Below, one piece after another: positions 5,608 through 9,925 of a stretch of DNA of 9,925 nt (within the stretch, counting starts at the first letter, position 1; each line of letters opens with the position of its first letter). Where the stretch lies: positions 1 to 9,925 of the forward strand of contig JAFAPL010000267.1 of assembly GCA_019247135.1 (NCBI GenBank), in the 5' to 3' direction. This stretch comes from Chloroflexota bacterium (GTDB taxonomy: Bacteria > Chloroflexota > UBA6077 > CF-72). The position numbers and the translations under genes were made by a program. The notes beneath the pieces are model-generated. The model saw nothing but the letters and a program-made list of their open reading frames with translations. It was not told the DNA's origin and did no database searches.

Positions 5608-6066
5608 TCAGCCGGTGCCTGCCACGCGCGTGTCGAGCTCTTGCAGCCCGCGCTCGACGGTCTGGCCGACCTGACCGATCTGGTCGCGCAGCTTCTCCAG
5701 CACGCGGTAGGCGTACATTTCGGCCTCGCGGCGCACGTCCTCCGCCTGGTGCTGCGCGCGCTCCTCGATATCCGCGGCGCGGTGCTCCGCGCTGCGCACC
5801 AGCGCGTGCTCGCTCAATCTTTCAGCCGCCTGTGAGTCCGCGTCGTGGAGGATCCGTTCGGCCTCGGCACGCGCGTCGGCGATCACCTGATCGCGTTCTT
5901 GCGTCACTCGACGGGCGGCTTTGATCTCGTCCGGAATCGACACCCGTATCTGATCGAGAATGTCCAGGATCTCTTGCTCGTCAACGAGCGTTCGGGATGT
6001 GAGCGGCACTCGCGAACCCGCGCCGAGAACCTCCTCGAGCTGATCGAGCAGGTACAGGATGTCCAT
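5608..6066 (-). CDS. SepIVA/DivIVA-like coiled-coil protein
   Basis: The N-terminus MDILYLLDQLEEVLGAG, then VPLTSRTLVDEQEILDILDQIRVSIPDEI, resembles actinobacterial SepIVA and related DivIVA-like proteins. The middle (about residues 55-125) is a long charged helix rich in Glu, Arg and Ala that predicts a coiled coil, with AEAERILHDA-type repeats like those that cause misannotation as ATP synthase subunit b. No membrane helix is present. SepIVA is needed for division and envelope growth in mycobacteria, and in actinobacteria it lies near DUF177, as here; a role in growth or division is inferred only from this. The ATG at 6066 matches the family start. A GTG at 6096, 3 bases after the rsmD stop, would add 10 residues. 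Neither has a clear ribosome binding site. Confidence 0.78.
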   Translation of the reverse strand: MDILYLLDQLEEVLGAGSRVPLTSRTLVDEQEILDILDQIRVSIPDEIKAARRVTQERDQVIADARAEAERILHDADSQAAERLSEHALVRSAEHRAADIEERAQHQAEDVRREAEMYAYRVLEKLRDQIGQVGQTVERGLQELDTRVAGTG

Positions 6067-6099
6067 TTGCGTAGAAGTTAGCACGCGGCTCGGCACGTT

Positions 6100-6687
6100 C
6101 TAGTGCACGCCATACAGCGAGATGCGCGTTCGTCCGTGTCGGCGGGTTTTCGTGAGTGGCAGCGAGCCAACGGAGTCTGGCGGCTCGGCGGTCGCGGGCT
6201 GCTCGAGAACGAAGACGCTGGTCGGTTCGAGCAAGCCGGGGCGCGCGAGCAACTCGACGGTGGCTTGCAGCGCCGCGGCCTCGGCGTACGGGGGATCCGC
6301 GAAAATCACGTCGAAGGGACCCTGCAGGCGACCGTGCACGACATGGATCGGCGCCACGTGAATGCGCGCGCGATCCGACACACCGGTGGCGACCAAATTC
6401 TGTTCCACGACGCGTGCGGCTGCCCGGTCCTGTTCCACGAGGTCCGCAAAGCGAGCGCCGCGGCTCAAGGCTTCGATGCCCAGCGCTCCCGACCCGGCGA
6501 ACAGATCCAGCACTCGTGGCCACGCGAGCGCTGCCGCGAAAGCGTCCTCATCTGGTTCGAAGCCGCGTTTGTACGCGAGCGCCTCGAGCATCGAGAAGAT
6601 CGCGCCTTTGATCAGATCGGCGGTCGGCCGGGTAGCGGGCGTCGCGTGCAGCGTGCGGCCATGGGCCGTGCCGGCGATGACGCGCAC
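6100..6687 (-). CDS. rsmD: RsmD, 16S rRNA (guanine966-N2)-methyltransferase
   Basis: RsmD methylates G966 of 16S rRNA with S-adenosylmethionine during 30S assembly. The 195-residue product begins with the typical RVIAGTAHGR and RPTADLIKGAIFSML motifs. The SAM-binding loop LDLFAGSGALGIEAL spans residues 60-74, E85 follows as the acidic residue of motif II, and the catalytic DPPY is at 131-134. Compared with the E. coli enzyme there is an insertion of about 18 residues (39-56) ahead of the SAM motif, which I recall from Chloroflexota homologues. The GTG start abuts the recG stop (TGAGTG), so the two are probably translated together. coaD, the common next gene, is missing. Confidence 0.94.
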   Translation of the reverse strand: MRVIAGTAHGRTLHATPATRPTADLIKGAIFSMLEALAYKRGFEPDEDAFAAALAWPRVLDLFAGSGALGIEALSRGARFADLVEQDRAAARVVEQNLVATGVSDRARIHVAPIHVVHGRLQGPFDVIFADPPYAEAAALQATVELLARPGLLEPTSVFVLEQPATAEPPDSVGSLPLTKTRRHGRTRISLYGVH

Positions 6688-9087
6688 TCAGCTCGGCTCG
6701 CCTGCGCGCGCGGCAAACGCCAGCAAGTGCGTACGCAGATCGGCGTGCTGAGGCTGCAGCAGGTCGGGGTCGTGGTCCAGGATCGTACCCGCGGCAGATC
6801 GGGCGGCCTCCACAAGAGGCGCATCGTCCAGGCGCGCGACGCGCAACTCAGGAAGTCCGCTCTGGCGCACGCCGAAAAAGTCGCCAGGCCCACGCAGCCG
6901 CAGGTCGTGCTCGGCCAGGCTCAGGCCGTTGGTCGTGCTAGCCACCACGCGCAGCCGCTCGTTAGCGTCCGGATCCGGCAGATCGGGCAACAGGATGCAA
7001 ACAGATGGCTGGCCACCGCGTCCGATACGGCCGCGGAACTGATGCAGCTGGGCCAGCCCGAAGCGTTCAGCACCTTCGATCAGCATGACTGTCGCGTTCG
7101 GAATGTCCACGCCGACTTCGACGACGGCAGTCGAGACGAGCACGTCGAACTCGCCAGCGCGAAACGCGCGCATCACCGCGTCCTTGTCGGCGGCCCGCAT
7201 GCGACCGTGCAACAGCCCGAGTCGCAGCGTACTCAGGTCGCCACTCTTCAAGCGTTCGTATTCCTCGGTGGCCGCCCTGGCGTCGAGCGCCTCGGATCCT
7301 TCGACCAGCGGACAGATGATGAACGCCTGCTCCTGGTGGGCAACGGCGCGGCGAATGCGTTCGTAGGCCAGGTGCCTCTCGTCAGGGCCGAGCAGCACGG
7401 TTTTGGGCGGGGTACGCCCGGGTGGCATCTCGTCGATCGACGACAGGTCCAGGTCGCCATACAGGCTGAGCGCCAGCGTGCGCGGGATCGGCGTGGCGGT
7501 CATCACCAGGAGGTGAGGCACGGCCTCTGACTTGTGCCGCAGCGTGACACGCTGACGGACACCGAACCGGTGCTGTTCGTCCACGATCACCAGGCCGAGC
7601 CGCAGGAAATCGAGCTTGTCCTGAATCAGCGCTTGCGTGCCGACGATGATGTCGGCTGTGCCATCGCCGGCGGCGTCATAGGCGCGCGTCCGCTCGGAAC
7701 GCCTGGTGCTGCCTGTCAATAAATGGATCGACAGGCGACGGCCCAACGTGTGCTCGAGCTCCGAGCCTGCCGCATCGAACAGGCGTGTCAGGGTTGAGAA
7801 GTGCTGCTCGGCGAGAATTTCGGTGGGCGACATCAACGCGCCCTGATGACCGTTGGCAGCCGCGACCAGCAGTGCCATCGCGGCAACCGCCGTCTTGCCT
7901 GAGCCGACTTCACCCTGGAGCAGGCGCGTCATTGCCTGACTGGTAGCCATGTCGCCCAGGATCTCCCGGATGACGCGCTGCTGTGCGCCCGTCAATTGAA
8001 AGGGCAGTCCGCGCTCGAACGCGCCGAGCGCGGCGGCGTTCGATGACAACATCGGAGCTGACTGGTGCTGCCACTCCATTCGACGTCGCAGCACCATCAG
8101 CTGGATGGTCAACAGCTCTTCGAAAGCGAAGCGTCGTCGCGCCCTGTCATAGTCGGCAACCGAGTCCGGAAAGTGCACCTGCCGCAGCGCGGGCTCGATC
8201 GGCATCAGCTCATGCTGATCGCGGATGTCGGGCGGCAGGGGGTCAGCCACACGCGCGGCGAAATATGTGAGCGCCCAGTGCACCCGCCCGCGCAGCTCAC
8301 GCTCAGTCAGCCCAGCGGTGAGCGGGTGGACCGGCACGAGGCGGCGCGTATGCACAGGCACTCCGTCACCGCGTTCGTAGTCCGGGTTCTCGAATATCAG
8401 TTGACGGCCCTGCTGAACCAGTCGACCGCTGACCGCGATCGTCTCCCCCGCCTGAACGCCGATCCGAGCGATGCCGTGCCGCAACCACACGGCGTACGCG
8501 GTGCCCGTCTGGTCCTTGATCGTCGCGCGCAGCTTCTTCAGTCCGCGCGGCAGATTCTCGACCTCGAGGCGCTGCAACGTGCCGACGATGCTGCCCTCGG
8601 CCTGAAACACGAGCTCCGCGATCGGCGTGGCTGGGGGGAAATGCTCGTGACGCAGCGGGAAGTGGAAGAGCAGATCCCTGACGGTCTGGATTCCGAGCCG
8701 CCGGTACAGTCGCGCGCGAACGGGGCCCACGCCACTCAAGGCCTCGATCGACGTATCCAGCGCCACGCCGGCCGGCGGCTGAGGCGGCCTGGGCGGGCCT
8801 GCTAGTCGCTGTGGCTTTTCGGGAGCTGTGACAACGCGTACGTGCTTGCCAGCGAGCAGGCGCTCCGCCTCCGCAAGTCGGCTCGCACGTTCCGCAGGTT
8901 CCAGACGTGAGTAGTCGCGCAACAGATCGGCCGCTCGGTCGACGTGATCACCCAGGCCAGCGTTACGGAGCTTCTCGGTGAACCCAGCCAGCCCACCGAG
9001 CACCATACGATCGCGAAAGCCGTCGCGGGACTCGGCTTCAAAGATGCGCGTCGCGGTCTGGATGAGCTCAGCGGGCAAGCATGACAC
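6688..9087 (-). CDS. recG: RecG, ATP-dependent DNA helicase
   Basis: RecG remodels stalled replication forks and branched DNA. The 799-residue product has an N-terminal region of about 100 residues not found in E. coli RecG (693 residues). The wedge domain follows, starting at LSGVGPVRARLYRRLGI. The helicase core carries Walker A LLQGEVGSGKTAV (near residue 393; the family usually has GDVGSGKT), the DEQHRFG box (near 502), MTATPIPRTLAL (near 530) and ERFGLAQLHQFRGRIGRG (near 685). The C-terminal RSGLPELRVARL segment is also typical. The GTG start overlaps degV by 20 bases; a TTG three codons later is an alternative. The N-terminal EAESRDGFRDRMVLGGL pattern is what I associate with Chloroflexota RecG. 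Confidence 0.96.
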   Translation of the reverse strand: MSCLPAELIQTATRIFEAESRDGFRDRMVLGGLAGFTEKLRNAGLGDHVDRAADLLRDYSRLEPAERASRLAEAERLLAGKHVRVVTAPEKPQRLAGPPRPPQPPAGVALDTSIEALSGVGPVRARLYRRLGIQTVRDLLFHFPLRHEHFPPATPIAELVFQAEGSIVGTLQRLEVENLPRGLKKLRATIKDQTGTAYAVWLRHGIARIGVQAGETIAVSGRLVQQGRQLIFENPDYERGDGVPVHTRRLVPVHPLTAGLTERELRGRVHWALTYFAARVADPLPPDIRDQHELMPIEPALRQVHFPDSVADYDRARRRFAFEELLTIQLMVLRRRMEWQHQSAPMLSSNAAALGAFERGLPFQLTGAQQRVIREILGDMATSQAMTRLLQGEVGSGKTAVAAMALLVAAANGHQGALMSPTEILAEQHFSTLTRLFDAAGSELEHTLGRRLSIHLLTGSTRRSERTRAYDAAGDGTADIIVGTQALIQDKLDFLRLGLVIVDEQHRFGVRQRVTLRHKSEAVPHLLVMTATPIPRTLALSLYGDLDLSSIDEMPPGRTPPKTVLLGPDERHLAYERIRRAVAHQEQAFIICPLVEGSEALDARAATEEYERLKSGDLSTLRLGLLHGRMRAADKDAVMRAFRAGEFDVLVSTAVVEVGVDIPNATVMLIEGAERFGLAQLHQFRGRIGRGGQPSVCILLPDLPDPDANERLRVVASTTNGLSLAEHDLRLRGPGDFFGVRQSGLPELRVARLDDAPLVEAARSAAGTILDHDPDLLQPQHADLRTHLLAFAARAGEPS

Positions 9088-9907
9088 CTACGCCGACGAC
9101 CCCAGGCCCGCCGTGCGTGCCGACGACCGGACCGAGCTCGCCCCGATCCACGTCGAGCTCAGGCAACTTCGCTTTGAGTTGCTGCGCCACTTCGCTCGCG
9201 TTTGCCGCCGCGTCACCATCGATCACGCCGAGACGTTCGACGGCACCAAGCGAGACGACGAGCTCGACCAGACGTCGGAGCGCGCCCTTCATCGTGCGGA
9301 CGCGTTCCAGAGGTGCGACCTCACCATCGTTGACGCTGAGAATGGGCTTCACGCTCAGCAACGTGCCCGCCAGAGCGGCTGCGCGGCCAATGCGTCCGCC
9401 CCGTTGCAGGAACTCCAGTGTCTCGAGAAGTGCGAGCACGCGCAGCCGTGAGCGAGCAGATTCGAGCTCCTCGGCGATGGCTTTGGCTTTCACGCCCTGT
9501 CCGGCCAGGCTCGCCGCCATCTCCACGAGCCAGGTGATGCAGATCGACACCGACCCCGAGTCGACGACGTGGATCTGATCAGGTGCGACCGACTGCGCGG
9601 CCTGGCGGGCGACTTCGTACGTGCTGCTCAGCCGAGCGGCCAGGTTGATACAGACCACTTCATCATGGCTTTCGAGCTGTTGGCGAAACGCGGACTCGAA
9701 GGCGGCGATGCTGGGCGCGCCCGTGCGTGGGAGCGTTTTGCTCGTGCGCAGGCGACGGTAGAAGTCGGCCGTGGTGAGATCAAGCTTGTCGCGATAGGTC
9801 TTGCCGTCCCAGTTGACGACCAGCGGCACCATCGTGATGCCGTGCCTGTCGAGCACGGCCTGAGGCAGATCAGCCGTGCTGTCGGTGACGAGGCCGACGG
9901 ACGTCAT
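9068..9907 (-). CDS. degV: DegV family protein (probable fatty-acid binding)
   Basis: DegV proteins bind one fatty acid in a deep pocket; the FakB members present it to the kinase FakA for phosphorylation. The 279-residue product begins with VTDSTADLP and has LPRTGAPS (T62) where the family usually has TSQPS, LSSTY (S95) where LSGTY is usual, LEFLQRGGRIG, and THGGPGVVGVGV (H265) near the C-terminus. The four lipid headgroup-binding positions of FakB therefore look kept (T, S, R, H), with changes around them. It is the first gene of the degV-recG-rsmD run visible here. A FakA/DAK2-type gene often lies upstream, but only 18 bases remain in the window. The ATG start has no obvious ribosome binding site. 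Confidence 0.93.
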   Translation of the reverse strand: MTSVGLVTDSTADLPQAVLDRHGITMVPLVVNWDGKTYRDKLDLTTADFYRRLRTSKTLPRTGAPSIAAFESAFRQQLESHDEVVCINLAARLSSTYEVARQAAQSVAPDQIHVVDSGSVSICITWLVEMAASLAGQGVKAKAIAEELESARSRLRVLALLETLEFLQRGGRIGRAAALAGTLLSVKPILSVNDGEVAPLERVRTMKGALRRLVELVVSLGAVERLGVIDGDAAANASEVAQQLKAKLPELDVDRGELGPVVGTHGGPGVVGVGVMLAR

Positions 9908-9925
9908 GCCGCGTCAGACGTGCGC

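Noticed and set aside
6103..7530. A 475-codon open frame on the plus strand opposite rsmD and recG
   Set aside because: It lies fully antisense to two clear genes, its product is rich in Arg, Gln and His without any domain, and such frames arise from GC-rich codon use.
8065..8805. A 246-codon plus-strand frame opposite recG
   Set aside because: Shadow of recG with no recognisable motif.
9908..9925. A TGA triplet upstream of degV that could end an upstream gene
   Set aside because: Only 18 bases are available, so no reading frame or family can be supported.

Overview
This is a GC-rich bacterial chromosomal window of ordinary housekeeping genes. Thirteen protein genes are supported: ten of clear family, one four-helix bundle protein and two small or poorly known proteins. 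The best guess for the source is the phylum Chloroflexota. This rests on the RecG N-terminal region (EAESRDGFRDRMVLGGL), an RsmD insertion ahead of its SAM motif, the style of the NusB and ClpX sequences, and a stand-alone four-helix bundle gene. It is an inference from remembered family patterns, not a search result. No rRNA, tRNA, CRISPR array, insertion sequence or prophage gene is visible.

Left edge (1-451, plus strand): the last 70 codons of clpX end in an intrinsic terminator, followed directly by a gene for a 73-residue two-helix membrane protein. All other genes except the four-helix bundle gene read on the minus strand, so they are transcribed from right to left.

Right block (5608-9907, minus): degV, recG, rsmD and a SepIVA/DivIVA-like coiled-coil gene are packed with overlaps or gaps of at most a few tens of bases. 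A perfect 9-bp stem-loop (5539-5565) follows this block. Next come a good sigma-70-type promoter (-35 at 5516-5521, -10 at 5492-5497), a short leader with a hairpin plus T5 tract, and then the second block: DUF177 (yceD), rpmF, fabD, fabG (2955-5436). This block joins ribosomal protein L32 to two initiation and elongation enzymes of type II fatty acid synthesis. plsX, fabH and fabF are not here.

The third minus-strand block is nusB, acpP, tatC and a cupin gene (448-2492). A plus-strand four-helix bundle gene (2599-2958) lies between fabG and nusB. It converges with fabG through a 4-bp CTAG overlap and diverges from nusB. It looks like an insertion that split one ancestral fab/nusB/acpP operon.

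Together the genes serve protein turnover (ClpX), protein export (TatC), lipid synthesis (FabD, FabG, ACP, and DegV as a possible fatty-acid carrier), rRNA and ribosome biogenesis (NusB, RsmD, L32, DUF177), DNA repair (RecG) and probably cell growth or division (the SepIVA-like protein). I found no convincing new multi-gene system. The most unusual parts are the DUF177 leader region (hairpins, promoter, and a 16-bp tandem duplication over the start codon) and the four-helix bundle insertion.
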